Assembly: GCA_032622095.1 (NCBI GenBank)
Contig: CP136063.1
Coordinates: 142,637,450 to 142,701,449, forward strand
Reading direction: 5' to 3'
DNA: 64,000 nt
DNA from: Siphonodentalium dalli
Lineage: Eukaryota > Mollusca > Scaphopoda > Gadilida > Siphonodentaliidae
The position numbers were made by a program, and so were the translations under genes. The notes beneath the pieces were generated by a model that made no database searches, was not told where the DNA came from, and saw nothing but the letters and a program-made list of their open reading frames with translations. Below, piece after piece: positions 1-11,477 of this stretch. Positions within the stretch are counted from its first letter, which is position 1. The number at the start of each line of letters is the position of its first letter.

Positions 1-1
1 A

Positions 2-836
2 AAGAAACTGGTTTTAACGGGGGAGTTTAATTCACGAACAAACAAAGTCAGTGACGTTAGCCCCAACCATGACATGGGGGACATATACCATAGTTTTGAA
101 AATACAAATGTTTGTAACACGGTCAATGCAATTTTATCGTGTATAGAAGATGAATATTATGATGATGAATGTAATGATGATGATTTTGACAAGACATTTC
201 AGGTCCCAAATCGAATATCTCAAGACAAAGGTAAGGTGAACTCTTATGGTTATAAACTTTTGAGTTTATGTAGCTTTATGAAAATATTCATCGTCAGTGG
301 GAGGTGTGGTGAGGATAAATATGGAAAATTTACGTCATCTGATCGCACAGTAATCGATTATGCACTAGGAACTGTTGAACAATATCGAAAACTTCAAAAT
401 ACATGATCAATGTTCTTTATTCTACGATATGCATGGTGTTAAAATTTGATTTCCCTAATCGATATATACCAAATAATTTCACCTAAGAGAACCCAACTGT
501 TGGTGAACAAATGATAAACACGAAACGATGGGACCCACAGACAGAGCGAATGTTACCCAGATATATTAATTCCGACGACATTAAGCTTATTCTTGGTGAA
601 CTTAATGATTTGGGAAAAAAACAGTTGTTTATCCCAAACAAATATTGATGATATGTGTGGACACATAACGAGAACTCTAAAAACGGCGGCCGATCGTACA
701 TTGGGAACTTATAAACTCCAAAACAAAACGCGGGAATATATGCGCAAGACAAAGCCTGGTTCGATGGTGAGTGTCGAACACTGAGGAATCATTTCAACCG
801 TTCAAAGCGCGATTACAATGTAACAAAATATTCTAA
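2..836 (+). pseudogene. Non-LTR retrotransposon (LINE) endonuclease region, broken
   Basis: This is the C-terminal part of an apurinic-like (EEP) endonuclease and the linker to the reverse transcriptase of a LINE polyprotein. Translation from base 2 gives LVLTGEFNSRTN, which matches the GDFN-type active-site strand with Glu in place of the usual Asp. Further on come NSYGYKLLSLC, GRCGEDKYGKFT and VIDYAL, the usual late endonuclease blocks. That frame stops at 406. Between 406 and 590 the frame is lost, and near 748 another frame reads KAWFDGECRTLRNHF, a block that precedes the RT in these LINEs. Stops, shifts and the Asp-to-Glu change mean it is inactive. It is cut at 834 by an inserted repeat and resumes at 1595. 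The clade (CR1/L2-like) is a guess; the LINE identity is firm. Confidence 0.85.
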
Positions 837-1594
837 TATATATTTTGGGACTTCTGTCTGTCTGTCTGTGTGTGTGTTAGCTATGGCCGGGAAAACTGCC
901 AGACGGATTTTGACGATATTTTATACCTAGGAGTAATTTTGTCCAGGGAGTGTTTTGGACGGATCAAATCGTGACCCCGACTTGACCTTGACCTTCAAAA
1001 ATGTCAATTCAAGGTAAATTCGGGTAAAACGAGACAGATTTCGACGAAATTTGACACCTAGAGGTACTTTTGTCCGGGGAGTCTTTTGGACGGGTCAAAT
1101 CGTTACCCCGACCTGACCTTGACCTTCATAAAGATCAATTCAAGGTCAAATCTGGTAAAACGGACGGATTTCGACGAAATTTGATACCTAGGGATACTTT
1201 TGTCCGGGGAGTGTTTTGGACGGGTAAAATCGTGACCCCGACCTGACCTTGACCTTCAAAATTGTCAATTCAAGGTCAAATCGCGAATTTTGACGGGATT
1301 TCGACGAAATTTGATACCTTGGGTTACTTTTGTCTGAGGAGTGTTTTGGATGGGTCAAATCGTGACCCCAACCTGACCTTGACCTTCGAAATGGTCAATT
1401 GAAGGTCAAATCGGGTAAAACCGGACGGATTTCGACGGGCACTTTTGTCCAGAGAGTGTTTTGGACGGGTCAAATCGTGACCCCCGACCTGGACCTTCAA
1501 AATGGTCAATTCAAGGTCAAATCGCGCAATTCGCCGAAAAGCAGAGGGGAAACAGCCCGGACGAAGTCGGGTCCACCAGCTAGTATTATATATA
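834..1594 (-). mobile_element. Interspersed repeat A with four ~130-bp tandem units, inserted in the LINE
   Basis: Read on the minus strand it begins CTAGCTGGTGGACCCGACTT and ends with a GTCT/GT microsatellite and an ATATATATTAGA-type tail, just like the copy at 8566-9211. In between, a unit holding GTCCGGGGAGTGTTTTGGAC and TGACCTTGACCTT recurs at about 941, 1072, 1202, 1332 and 1447, so the period is about 130 bp. It interrupts the LINE reading between the WFDGEC block and the RT. No transposase or RT was found, so it is non-autonomous. The class is unresolved. Confidence 0.8.
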
Positions 1595-3855
1595 AGGATA
1601 TAATGAAACAATCTTGCACGAAGTATAGAGGGGTTATGGATAGAAAAATTAAAGAAATGCGAGTAAAGCAGGTTTCAGAACTTCGAGATGCATCTAAGTA
1701 TTCAGGTAAGTCATTCTGTGACAGACTTCACAAAATGTGTTCCGACAACCAGCCAAAAAAATGCAGAGGAAACGTCACAATAGAACAATTCCAGGAGTAC
1801 TTTAAGGATTTAAACCTAACTTGCCGTAAAGATGAATCGAATGTTTCGGACTATCTAAATATAGACTTCAACGAACAGTATGAGTCGCATCTATACAGAT
1901 CTATAACACAAGAAGAAATTCGTATTGCTATAAGCAAGCTCAAGAACGTTAAGGCAGTAGGGGCGGATCAAATTTTGACGAATATATCAAAGAATCGTTA
2001 GGTGAAATTATGAGCATATATGTCCGCTTTTTTAATCTAATTTTGAGTAGTGGACATTTTCCGAAACAATGAGCTGTTGGGATGATAAAACCCATCTTCA
2101 AAGGATCCGGGGACCCAAATTTTACCTGAATCATTCTAAGTTGTTTTGCAAGACTTTTTACATCCGTTATTAATAGTCGAATATCGTCATTTGCAGAAGA
2201 CAATGACCTGATAAATAAAATTCAGACAGGTTTTCGTAAGGGACACTCAACAATAGATAATATATTTGCTCTACATGCTCTGATAAACGTATACCTGCAG
2301 AGCGGACGAAAGATATATTGTACTTTTATTGACTTCTCCAAAGCATTTGATACTGTATGGAGAGATGCTCTATGGTTGAAACTTATGCAAGCAGATATAA
2401 ACGATAAGATTCTGCGGGTAATACGAAGCATGTTCGACAATATAAAATTATGTGTGAAAAACAATAATTCGCAATCAGACTGCTTTATCAGCCAGATTGG
2501 CTTATTCAAGGTGAACCAATGTCACCTCTTTTATTTTCTTCGTTTGTGAACGATATACAAAGTTTTCTGAGCGACTGCGCAATCTCAAACTTGAACAATT
2601 TTGATGAGAAATATTTTGAACATATTGGCTGTTTTATAAATGAATTGTGTTTATTATATGCAGACGATACCGTGATCCTCTCAGATTCGAAGGACAATAT
2701 GCATCGTGCACTTTCAGCATTCGAAGATTATGCCGACGCATGGAATCTCCAAGTTAATACAAAGACGACGATAATGTTAATTTTTACTAACAAATTGTCA
2801 AAGAACTTACCAATATTCACTTATCGGGGCCAAGAAATACAAATTCTAAAATAATTAAATACATTGGTGTTAATTTTTTTTACAATGGTAGATTCTGCCA
2901 ATCGATTAAGCAGACCCATAATACAGCCACGAGAGCCATGTATGGTCTTTTGAATAGAACAAGAAAGCTGCAGTTGCCTCTAGATATTATGTTTAAATTG
3001 TTTGATTCTATGATCATGCCGATTATGCTGTACGGTGGTGAAGTTTGGTGTTTCGAGAAAACTCAAATTTTGGAGACCATTCATCTTAAATTCTGCAAAA
3101 TTATCACAACAATGAAGTCTAGCACATCAAACTACATGATATATGCAGAATTGGGGAGATACCCCGTAATGATCGAAATTAAGTGCAGATCAATATCATA
3201 TTGGTGAAAACTAGTGCCACACGTCGGATCGGATATAGCTTAGAATGTATTCCTTCTACTCAGGTATCTCAATGATAGTGATGCCATATTACAAAACAAG
3301 ATTAAATGGATTTCTTTTATCAAAGAAACGCTGCGCGAAATACATATGGAAAGTGTGTGGCAGAATCAGTCACCACTCAGCACGACAGACATGAAACCCA
3401 TGCATGAAAGCGAAATTAATAGAACAACACGCAGGTTGCGTCTTTGGCAATCTAAATATGTCTACCTCAAGCCGTGCCATATTTTATCGAAACAGAAAGG
3501 ATTCTGTCAGATTGAGCCGATATTTACTATATATGCACTCTCGTCTGGCTACTTATTTACTGAACAATCAATCACATACTACCGGTGGAGCAATGCAGAT
3601 GGAATAAAAGTGTACGTAAAGACACGAAATGCTCGTTATGTGGCGAAAATGTCTGTGATGAATACCATTTTGTTATTTAGTGTACAGAACCATATCACTG
3701 ACAGAACTTAACGACCTGCGAGAAACCTATATCCCGAAGTATTACTGGGAAAATTCTAACAGAAATAAATTCTACAGATTGCTGTCATTACTTACCATAA
3801 GTATATTGAAAAGAGTGAGCATTTTCTTAAAATTAGCTTTTATAAAGTTACCATG
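1595..3855 (+). pseudogene. LINE reverse transcriptase and C-terminal region, broken
   Basis: This is the continuation of the LINE cut at 834. Blocks in order: KLKNVKAVGADQIL (finger domain, about 1940), GFRKGHSTIDNIFALHAL (about 2228), FIDFSKAFDTVW (palm motif A with the catalytic Asp, about 2320), GEPMSPLLF (about 2508), LLYADDTVIL (the YADD catalytic pair intact at 2657-2668), then a thumb-like region and a C-terminal tail with RETYIPKYYWENSNRNKFYRLL, ending at a stop at 3853-3855. The reading moves between frames near 1975, 2500 and 2850 and has in-frame stops (for example after FPKQ near 2070), so it cannot make a working enzyme. An intact YADD beside several frame breaks suggests ordinary neutral decay. 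Confidence 0.9.
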
Positions 3856-4110
3856 ACGCAACTATTACATTATATTATATAGTATGTAAATATTATATGA
3901 TTTATATCATTTAAGAAAACATATTCCTAAATATATTCGCATTATTTGTCTTTATTATTAATATCATATATATGATGAACTAATTTATTGATGTACATGT
4001 ATGTTATGTATTGTTTATATACATGTATATACGTGGTATAGCCTGTTGCAACTTAGATGTTGACTTTGCTAATAAACAATTCAATTACAATTCAAAATTC
4101 TGCATTTATC
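3856..4110 (+). other. Probable 3' UTR of the LINE
   Basis: Very AT-rich sequence directly downstream of the RT stop, ending near an AATAAA and a short run of CAATT/ATTCAA repeats at about 4072-4100. LINEs of this type often end in such simple repeats. The exact end was not determined. Confidence 0.45.
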
Positions 4111-4922
4111 TACTTTGTTGAACGGCATACATTAGCGAAGATATTCGCCAAGAAAACATCAATATGTTCGAGTGTTATGGTATATTTTCCGCCTAAACCG
4201 CATATGATTCTCCTTCTTGGTTTAGGTTTCCAACGTTTACAAAAGAGTGGTACTGCAATATTTGAAATGCCGCCTCTGACATTATTTCGATGTTATTTTA
4301 TATGAACGCGGAAATAGACAGAGACATTTTGCACATCTAAGTCGACACGATGTGAGGACTGCATGCAGCTGAGGTTACTGCCAAATGTATTTGTGCATTG
4401 GCCATACATAGCATTATAACAAGCGTACCAGATATGTTGTTTCGAGTTCACAGTCAGCACAAATAAAAACGACAAGTGAAGACAAATCTGATTATGTATG
4501 TCGGACGCTGCGAAACGTTGAATATCGTATCTGCGTATATATTACGAAGAATGTAAACTGTACACAAGGTTGGGATATTTGACTCGAAAGCATCCCATAA
4601 CAGGTACGACACCAAAGTTATTGTGAACTGAATATCAACATAGCTATGGGATTGGCCATTCAGCGAATTGAATTCAAGATGTGGACACTTCCAACATAAC
4701 ATATTATGTGAGACATGAACAAAACGTCAATCGTAGTCGAAATGTGGTAGTTATTATATGCAGTGTACATAGGGCTATATCTGACTCTTTGTTAATTGTA
4801 GCTGGTGGATTTGAACTTCTAACGCACAAAGCCTGTCGTAGGCCCCTCCAACGCAGAATAAAACGGACCGAGGTCTAACAAAGGCCAGGACAACTTTAAC
4901 GAAATGTTAAATTTGGTTTCAG
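4111..4922. other. No gene recognised; possible upstream region of the peptide gene
   Basis: No convincing coding or repeat signal. An AATAAAA run at about 4857 could be a weak TATA box. The last bases before the ATG at 4923, GGTTTCAG, form a splice acceptor, so a 5' UTR exon may lie further upstream. Confidence 0.3.
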
Positions 4923-5125
4923 ATGAGGATTTATGTGATATGTGCACTTTTTGTGGCTTGCTTGGTGGCTGTGATCTTACCCGTAGAAGGGAAATGCCGC
5001 ATCGCCTGCATGAAAGACCTCTATAAATGTGCACGGAGATCAAAGCAGAACAGACAAGATGACAGTCCATGCTGTGTTGAATATATTGGGTGCATGTCAC
5101 TCAAGTGCAACGCAGTAGATGCATC
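4923..5125 (+). CDS. Signal-peptide exon of a secreted cysteine-rich peptide precursor
   Basis: The exon starts at an ATG placed directly after an acceptor (TTTGGTTTCAG) and ends at a consensus GTAAGT donor at 5126. The stop that follows is formed by the donor itself. Residues 1-23 are a typical signal peptide (basic start, hydrophobic core, VEG before a probable cut). The mature part runs from Lys24 and has cysteines at 25, 29, 36, 50, 51, 57 and 62: spacing C-x3-C-x6-C-x13-CC-x5-C-x4-C. Seven cysteines is an odd number, so a partner is expected in the next exon. An internal ARRSK dibasic site lies at residues 37-41. The exon ends in phase 2. I do not recognise the family. A peptide hormone, an antimicrobial peptide or another small secreted factor all fit. 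The best downstream partner is at 62210. Confidence 0.7.
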
Positions 5126-5563
5126 GTAAGTATTCTCTTTTTCTGCCCAAATGCATCTCTATGTATACCATCGCTTCTTGATTAGGTTCCAAGTCTTTGT
5201 CTGGTCGATACGTTTTATATTCTGTTGAGATAAAAAGAATGTATTTTAATGCATTTAAGAGGTTGAAAAGAGTATTTGATTTGTTGTCCCTTTCGGTACC
5301 AAGAACTGTTAGAATAATCAGTAATATCACACAAAACTCAAATAACCGAATATCTTATTGTCTTGGCTCTATGAGACGAGGCTTCATTTGTATCATAATG
5401 TTGAGTTAGATTTTAAATTGCATAACATATATCATCATACCCCCATATATTATAATAATGACGAATAACGCAGTCACAAATATTCTAGCCCAATGAAAAC
5501 AAATGTTAATATACAGTGTGGTCGATTCAAGCAGGGAGCAATTAACTGGAATAGGGCACATTG
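5126..5563 (+). other. Start of intron; no feature recognised
   Basis: The GTAAGT donor at 5126-5131 opens the inferred intron. No coding or repeat structure was identified up to the piggyBac-type element at 5568. Confidence 0.4.
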
Positions 5564-5567
5564 TTAA

Positions 5568-5949
5568 CCCTTTACCCAACAGAAGGGCCCTGTGCCAATG
5601 CATTCTCTAATATATGCGAGTCGACCATAGGTCGCCTCGCATATATAAGAGAATGCATTGGCTTAACACATTACAAATTATAAAATTGTTAAAGAATGTA
5701 AGAAAAAATGGTAAAAAGTGTTTTTTTTTAGGCCAATGCATTCTCTTATATATGCGAGGCGACCTATGGTCGACTCGAATATATAAGAGAATGCATTGGC
5801 ACAGGGCATAACTGTAACTATCACAATGTGGTCAAGGAGCCGGTTCCAATGATATCCATATTTGTATGGTTCTATTGAGACAGACCGAAGATATTTTAGG
5901 GTGTTGAAGCTTTATTTGGCCGGTTTTGGCCGTTTTGTTGGGTAAAGGG
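5568..5949. mobile_element. piggyBac-type MITE carrying two inverted palindromes
   Basis: Flanked on both sides by TTAA (5564-5567 and 5950-5953), the target site of piggyBac. Terminal inverted repeats are CCCTTTACCCAACA, and a CCC start is typical of piggyBac ends. The 382-bp element has no ORF. Inside are two copies of a ~66-bp palindrome (about 5596-5662 and 5732-5800), each with GCCAATGCATTCTCT on one side and its complement on the other. The two copies are reverse complements of one another, separated by about 70 bp. Confidence 0.85.
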
Positions 5950-5953
5950 TTAA

Positions 5954-6873
5954 GAGATATGGTGGTAAGCATTAGTTTGGTTATGAACCCATGACCCACA
6001 ACTCATCTCAGCCCAATTAGTCATTGATCAACATGCATGACATGAACATTATCAAATTCTCGAATTATGGATAATTGCCTTTCTAAATGAAAATACTCAT
6101 TTCATGAATTAAGAAGAATTAAGTCTCCTCTCATGATCTTGAGCTATGATATCATGGATATATGAACTGCATGCACTTTTGAAAAAGTTCTGATTTTTGT
6201 TTTACAGAAGTTCTTGGTACCTGAAAACAGTACACTTTTAAATATTTCTTATGTCATAAGAGTAAAATAATTGAGGTTATAATATTGAATTGAGGTTATA
6301 ATATTTATATTTAAATATTGTGTCATAATAATTGCTCGTACCAAATGTCACAAAAACATTCCTGGCAGATTTTGAGAAATTCCATTTTGAAATACCAGGA
6401 AATTTTGGAAAAACGTGCGTCTGACCCTTAATGGTTTATAGCTATACTCCCGTACGGCTAGATATGTCTGGAGTGGTACCCATTGCACGCATGCACATGC
6501 CCGATGTGCGAATGGAGTAGAACTGTTTGAAAATGTGCGATCGAGTAGAACTGTTTGAAAACCATTACCAAGATAATCGGTATCTACTGCGAGAATCCAA
6601 CAGTAAAAGTAAATGATTTTGGTTTAGTTGTGTAAAAACCTCTACCTATTGTTTGATGACTGACGATGGGCGTCCGTCTAGTCGTCCGTTCGCATGTCGG
6701 TGTCACGAAGTAAGGACGATAATCGGGTTTTGACAATATTTAGATCATGGTCTGCAATCTCGGACTTTCCATGTCCGAATTTATTCAGGCGTTATGCCTC
6801 CTGGATTGTTTACCACGTACCTATTTCACGATGTAATGTGATTTTGATCAAATTCGGTTGGTGGGATCTACTA
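5954..6873. other. No gene recognised
   Basis: AT-rich sequence without a convincing coding region. A short GTGCGATCGAGTAGAACTG-type near-duplication lies near 6510-6560. Confidence 0.3.
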
Positions 6874-8060
6874 ATAGTCTGGTTGATAAACTAAAATTTT
6901 AGGGTCAACCTAGAATAAATTTGGACTAAGTCCGTTTCTATTCCATTTTGAAGAGGAATATTTAAGAAATAAATACACGGTGTAGAGGTGTGTATGGTCA
7001 AGTTGTACCACAAAAAACTGATTGTAGGACGACGCGTAGCGGAGTCCTACAATCAGTTTTTTGTGGTACAACTTGACCATACACACCTCTACACCGTGTA
7101 TTTATTTCTTTTGTAATACGACTGAAAGTTTATGGTCACAATTCGACTGAATAGTCAACGAAATACTGCGCTTTTTCGGTCTCAGGTGAGAAAACATTTC
7201 GTGGTGTAATTCGTATTGGGCGTACTGGATTACTTTGCATGGAGTACTCTGGTAGTGTCTTGTCTTGTTATGAAATTCCCCCGTGGACTTTTCGAGGCAC
7301 CTCTTGTAGAAATAATCGTTGTGATTGGCTAAAAAACGATGTGTTTTCAGCGGCGCCCGTGCGTTTCATTTAAATTGTACAGGAAATACGATGCGGTCAT
7401 TTCTGTTTTGAACGTTGTTGGGACAACATGAATATGATCATCGACTATGGACCATTTTCCTTACACAAAACGATCTAAATGATCTAGTTTACTAAACTAA
7501 TCTTATTCCCCTTCTGTACTGGTGAACAAACGCTTTCATTTTCAACTTGATTCCGAAATATCGAATATGATCGAGATTCGAATCGACGAATGCACAGCCC
7601 GGCCCCATGGATTTATTTGGTCATTTAATATACTTATTAAGTAACTTTCTTTGGTCGTAACATATATCAATATACCATAGCATCATTTGGACCATATTCA
7701 TTGGCAACCAAACTGGTTTCAAGCGACAAATCGCTAGAAAATTCGCAAGATTGTCAAGATGTAGCAAAATTCAATCAAAGGGTTACGGGTGCGGGTGTAC
7801 TCCGTTGATGCCCCGTTTGCGCGGAGTTAGAAAAGACGGGAAAAGTCGCGTGCGGCGATCTGAATAAACCGATTTTTTTTTTTTTTTCGTGGTACAATTG
7901 GAAAAAGTAGAATTGTACCACAAAACTGGAACGAGATAACCATGGTAACTCGGGCCACTGGCCAATCAGGACATGGCTTTTAAGCATAGTTAGGCAGGGT
8001 CGTATTACAAATCCTGTATAACATATCCAAAATCCGGTAAAATCCGCTTTGAGCATTTTC
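6874..8060 (+). repeat. Interspersed repeat X, copy 1, split by an insertion
   Basis: The outer parts, 6874-6963 (TAGTCTGGTTGATAAA to GAAGAGGAATA) and 8011-8060 (ATAACATATCCAAAATCCGG to GCTTTGAGCA), match one uninterrupted stretch at about 13690-13819 on the opposite strand. The 1047 bp in between are therefore a later insertion. No coding content was found. Confidence 0.7.
6964..8010. mobile_element. Insertion Y1 with a near-perfect 67-bp-arm hairpin
   Basis: Begins AAGAAATAAATAC and ends CGTATTACAA, the same ends as the short copy at 17469-17619. Bases 6964-7030 and 7044-7110 are exact inverted repeats by eye around a 13-bp loop holding ACGCGT. Directly after the hairpin, TTTATTTCTTTTGTAATACG is an end-to-start junction of the same element in reverse, so Y1 appears to contain two copies inserted head to head. 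Its right part has a CCAATCAGG box (about 7961-7969) that Y2 shares. Confidence 0.65.
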
Positions 8061-8565
8061 TGTAATCCAAGATGGCATCCATGATGGCAGTTGGTATCGA
8101 AAAATTCTGAATTTCGGTGGTAGGTGCGCCAACAAATACCATATTAGTAATAAAATACACACAAAGAATGCTTAGTCGTAAACCATATCGGATCAATGTC
8201 TGTCCCAATATGGCCACCAAAATGGACAAAATCGAATGAAATTTACAATTTGCGGAAAATTGAATAGCTGGTCATACAAGAACGAACAAGCCTTCGAATT
8301 ATACGAGGAAGAATGATTTCAGAGTATAAGGGGAGATTTTAATAATAGTATGTAAGAATTCTCTCGCGAGAGAGCAAACGAAAACCAGGTCTCATACAAC
8401 GATTAAATGTTGACTTTTTGGGCGCCAAGAAACAGAAGAATAACGCAGTTTTATCTGTACTGTTTATCTTGAATCGTCTAATATATGTGTATTAAAACAG
8501 TTAAATGTGATCTAATAGGGATGTATTGATTATGTGACCTTTTCTAGAAGCAGAAATATATTAGA
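8061..8565. other. No gene recognised
   Basis: Contains paired CCAAGATGGCATCC / TATGGCCACCAAAATGG motifs (8070 and 8210) of the kind seen in the foldback elements, but no coding region. Confidence 0.35.
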
Positions 8566-9211
8566 CTAGCTGGTGGACCCGACTTCGTCCGGGCTGTTTC
8601 CCATCTGCTTTTTCGGCGAATTGCGCGATTTGACCTTGAATTGACCATTTTGTAGGTCAAGGTCAGGTCGGGATCACGATTGACCCGTCCAAAATACTCC
8701 CCGGACAAAAGTAACCCTAGGTATCAAATATCGTCTAAATCCGTCCGTTTTACCCGATGTGACCTTGAATTGACCTTTTTGAAGGTCAACGTCAGGTCGG
8801 GGTAACGATTTTACCCGCCAAATAGACTCTCCGGACAAAAATACCTCTTCGTCGAAATCCGTCCCGTTTTACCCGATTTGACCTTGAATTGACCTTTTTG
8901 AAGGTCAAGGTCAGGTCGGGGTTACGATTTGACCCGTCCAAAACACTCTATGGACAAAATTACCCCTATGTATCAAATTTCGTCAAAATCCGTCTGGCAG
9001 TTTTCCCGTTCGTCCCATTTAACCCGATTTGACCTTGAATTAACATTTTTGAAGGTCAATGTCAGGTCGGGGTCATGATTTGACCCGTCCAAAAACACTC
9101 CCTGGTCAAAATTATCCTAGGTATAAAATTTCGTCAAAATCCGTCTGGCAGTTTTCCCGGCCATATCTAACACACACACAGACAGACAGAAGTCCCAAAA
9201 TATATATTAGA
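8566..9211 (+). mobile_element. Interspersed repeat B (same family as A)
   Basis: Starts CTAGCTGGTGGACCCGACTT and carries four ~130-bp units with TGACCTTGAATTGACC and GGTCAAGGTCAGGTCGGGGT. It ends CACACACAGACAGACAGAAG and AATATATATTAGA. It is the forward-strand counterpart of the copy at 834-1594. The next element begins immediately at its terminal TTAGA. Confidence 0.8.
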
Positions 9212-10402
9212 CTAGCTGGGTACCCGTCCTGATGGGGATAGTCGTTGTGTTTTTTTTATTGGCATCCCAATCTACACCAACACCCAAAAAATGGAGAAAA
9301 TCGGCCCAGCGGATCCCGAGATACAGGTTAAATGTCATTTGAAAGGTCAAGATCACGCCGCTACCCGTTGAAAATGTTTGGCTACCCGAACTATCCCCTC
9401 CATACGAAATTTCATCCCGATCGTCCCATCGGACCCTGAGATAGAGAGTCAAGGTCATTTGAAGGTCAAAGTCACGCCGCACGGGCATCTAGTGGGATGA
9501 AATTTATTGGCATCCCATCTACACCAACACCCCAAAAATGGTGGAAATCGGCCCAGCGGATGTCGATATACAGGTTCAAGGTCATTTGAAATGTCAAGGT
9601 CACGCCGCACGGGCCATCACTACTGTTGAAAATGTTTGGCTACCCGAACTATCCCTACCTACGAAATTTCATCCCGATCGTCCCATCGGACCCTGAGATA
9701 GAGATTCAAGGTAGAGAGTCAAGGTCATTTGAAGGTCAAAGTCACGCCGCACGGGCATCTGGTGGGACGAAATTTATTGGCATCCCATCTACACCAACAC
9801 CCCAAAAATGGTGGAAATCGGCCCAGCGGATGTCGATATACAGGTTCAAGGTCATTTGAAAGGTCAAGGTCACGCCGCACGGGCCATCACTACTGTTGAA
9901 AATGTTTGGCTACCCGAACTATCCCTACCTACGAAATTGCATCCCGATCGTCCCATCGGACCCTGCGATAGAGATTCAATTTCATTTGAAGGTCAAGGTC
10001 ATGCCGCACGGGCATCTGGATGGGACGAAATTTATTGGCATCCCCATCTACATCAACATCCCAAAAATGGTGGCCCAGCGGATACCGAGCTATGGATTCA
10101 AGGTCATTTGAAAGGTCAAGGTCACGCCGCACGGGCATCCGGGTGTGACGCAATTGGTCGGCGCCTCAAACTGCTCCCATATACCAAATTTGGTCGAAAT
10201 CAGCCCAGCAGGAGCCGAGATAGAGGTTGAAGGTCAAGGTCATGCCGCACGGGCAAATGGATGGGCATATGTTAGTCCTCGGGTGATACTACCTACCCAT
10301 ACCAAGTTTCGTCGAAATCGGTTCAGCCGTTTTCGAGTCCACCGCGGCCACACCCACAGACACACACACACACACACAAACGTTCCTCAAATATATATTA
10401 GA
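9212..10402 (+). mobile_element. Repeat element C1 with four ~250-270-bp units rich in TCAAGGTCA
   Basis: Starts CTAGCTGGGTACCCGTCC and ends CGTCGAAATCGG, GCCGTTTTCGAGTCC, a CA microsatellite and ATATATATTAGA. The phrase GGCATCCCATCTACACCAAC recurs at about 9262, 9511, 9781 and 10039. Each unit holds two or more exact TCAAGGTCA sites, at least ten in total. No transposase or RT was found. Apparent ORFs across it are by-products of the repeat units. Confidence 0.8.
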
Positions 10403-10928
10403 CTAGCTGGGTACTCGTCCTGACGGGGTAGAGTCGTTGTGTTGTTTTTTTACACCAGCACCCCGAAAATGGTGGAAATCGGCCCAGCGGATACCGAGAT
10501 ACAGGTTCAACGTCATTTTAAAGGTCAAGATCACGCCGCACGGGCATCCGGGTGTGACGAAATTGATCAGCGCATCAAACTACCCGTCCCGAGATAGAGG
10601 TATCAAGCTTCAACAGAATCGAGTTAAGCAATTTCAATGTAAATAAACCAAACGTCTGTTACACGGCTTTAACCAAAATTTCGGCCATTCTGGGAGCCAT
10701 CTCAGCTAAATGGAGACAATCATTGATAATTTTTATAAAATAAATAAGTGTGACGAAATTGATCAGCGCATCAAACTACCCGTCCCGAGATAGAGGTTGA
10801 AGGCCTCATATACACACACTCATTAAGGATGAAGCTTAAAAAAGAATCGAGTTAAGCAATTTCAATGTAAATAAACCAAACGTCTGTTAACCGACTTTAA
10901 CAAAAATTTACCTCAAACCAACCTCGAA

Positions 10929-11010
10929 GTCCCCTGTGGGGACGTATCAGGCGCTGATCTGAGAAGAACAGATACTACACTTTGATCTTAGCCAAAAGGC
11001 CGAGAAGCGT
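10929..11010 (-). ncRNA. U2 snRNA-derived 5' domain (pseudogene or snRNA-derived SINE head)
   Basis: On the minus strand from 11010 the sequence reads ACGCTTCTCGGCCTTTTGGC, then AAGATCAAAGTGTAGTATC and TGTTCTT. This is U2 stem I plus the branch-point recognition region, nearly identical to animal U2. Stem-loop IIa is altered but still pairs (TCAG/CTGA), and IIb is GTCCCC-ACA-GGGGAC, a perfect six-pair stem that differs from usual U2. Stems III and IV are absent. About 20 nt further, AAATTTTTG (10901-10909) resembles an Sm site. U2 without its 3' domains would not be a working spliceosomal RNA, so this is a truncated copy, an snRNA-derived SINE head or a chimeric RNA gene. U2 origin is sure; function is not. 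Confidence 0.85.
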
Positions 11011-11182
11011 AACTCTACAGGACTTCGCACTAAGCGAGGTGTGGAAAATAAAAATAAAATAAAACAGTCAACAGTCTGAATTCACAAACTATAAAACAGT
11101 CAACAGTCTGAATTAACAAAAAGAATGTCTGAAGTCGAAGCGTTGCGTCGAACAACAAAACCTTCGCCAGCCTCATATACAG

Positions 11183-11236
11183 ATAAAGAGCGTTATTATG
11201 TTAACCAACCCGAATATGGGAAATATAAAGAGCGTT
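11183..11236 (+). promoter_or_regulatory. Paired ATAAAGAGCGTT motif, 42-bp spacing (copy 1)
   Basis: Exact ATAAAGAGCGTT at 11183-11194 and 11225-11236. It lies about 175-225 bp upstream of the U2-like 5' end on that strand. The same pair recurs at 14261 and 33995. Role unknown. Confidence 0.5.
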
Positions 11237-11477
11237 ATTTGTAATTTAGCACTGCGGCTCAGTGGATCCGGAGATATGAGTTTTGAAGGTGAATGTCACG
11301 CCGCACGAACAAATGGATGGGCCTATGTTGGTCCTCGGGTGATACTACGTGCCCGTACCAAGTTTCGTCGAAATCGGTTTTGCCGTTTTAGAGTCCATCG
11401 GCGGCCACACAGACACACACACACACACACCCCCCCCCACACACACACACACAAACTTTCCTCAAATATGTAATAGA

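Larger units (their letters stand above)
10403..11477 (+). mobile_element. Repeat element C2, interrupted by a U2-derived segment
   Basis: It has the same start and the same tail (ATATGTAATAGA) as its neighbours. Homology to C1 and C3 stops near 10600 and resumes near 11250. The foreign middle contains a U2 snRNA-like segment, a partial duplication (10551-10600 with 10748-10799, and about 10616-10661 with 10845-10890), a 32-bp tandem duplication (11061-11120) and a paired ATAAAGAGCGTT motif. Confidence 0.7.
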
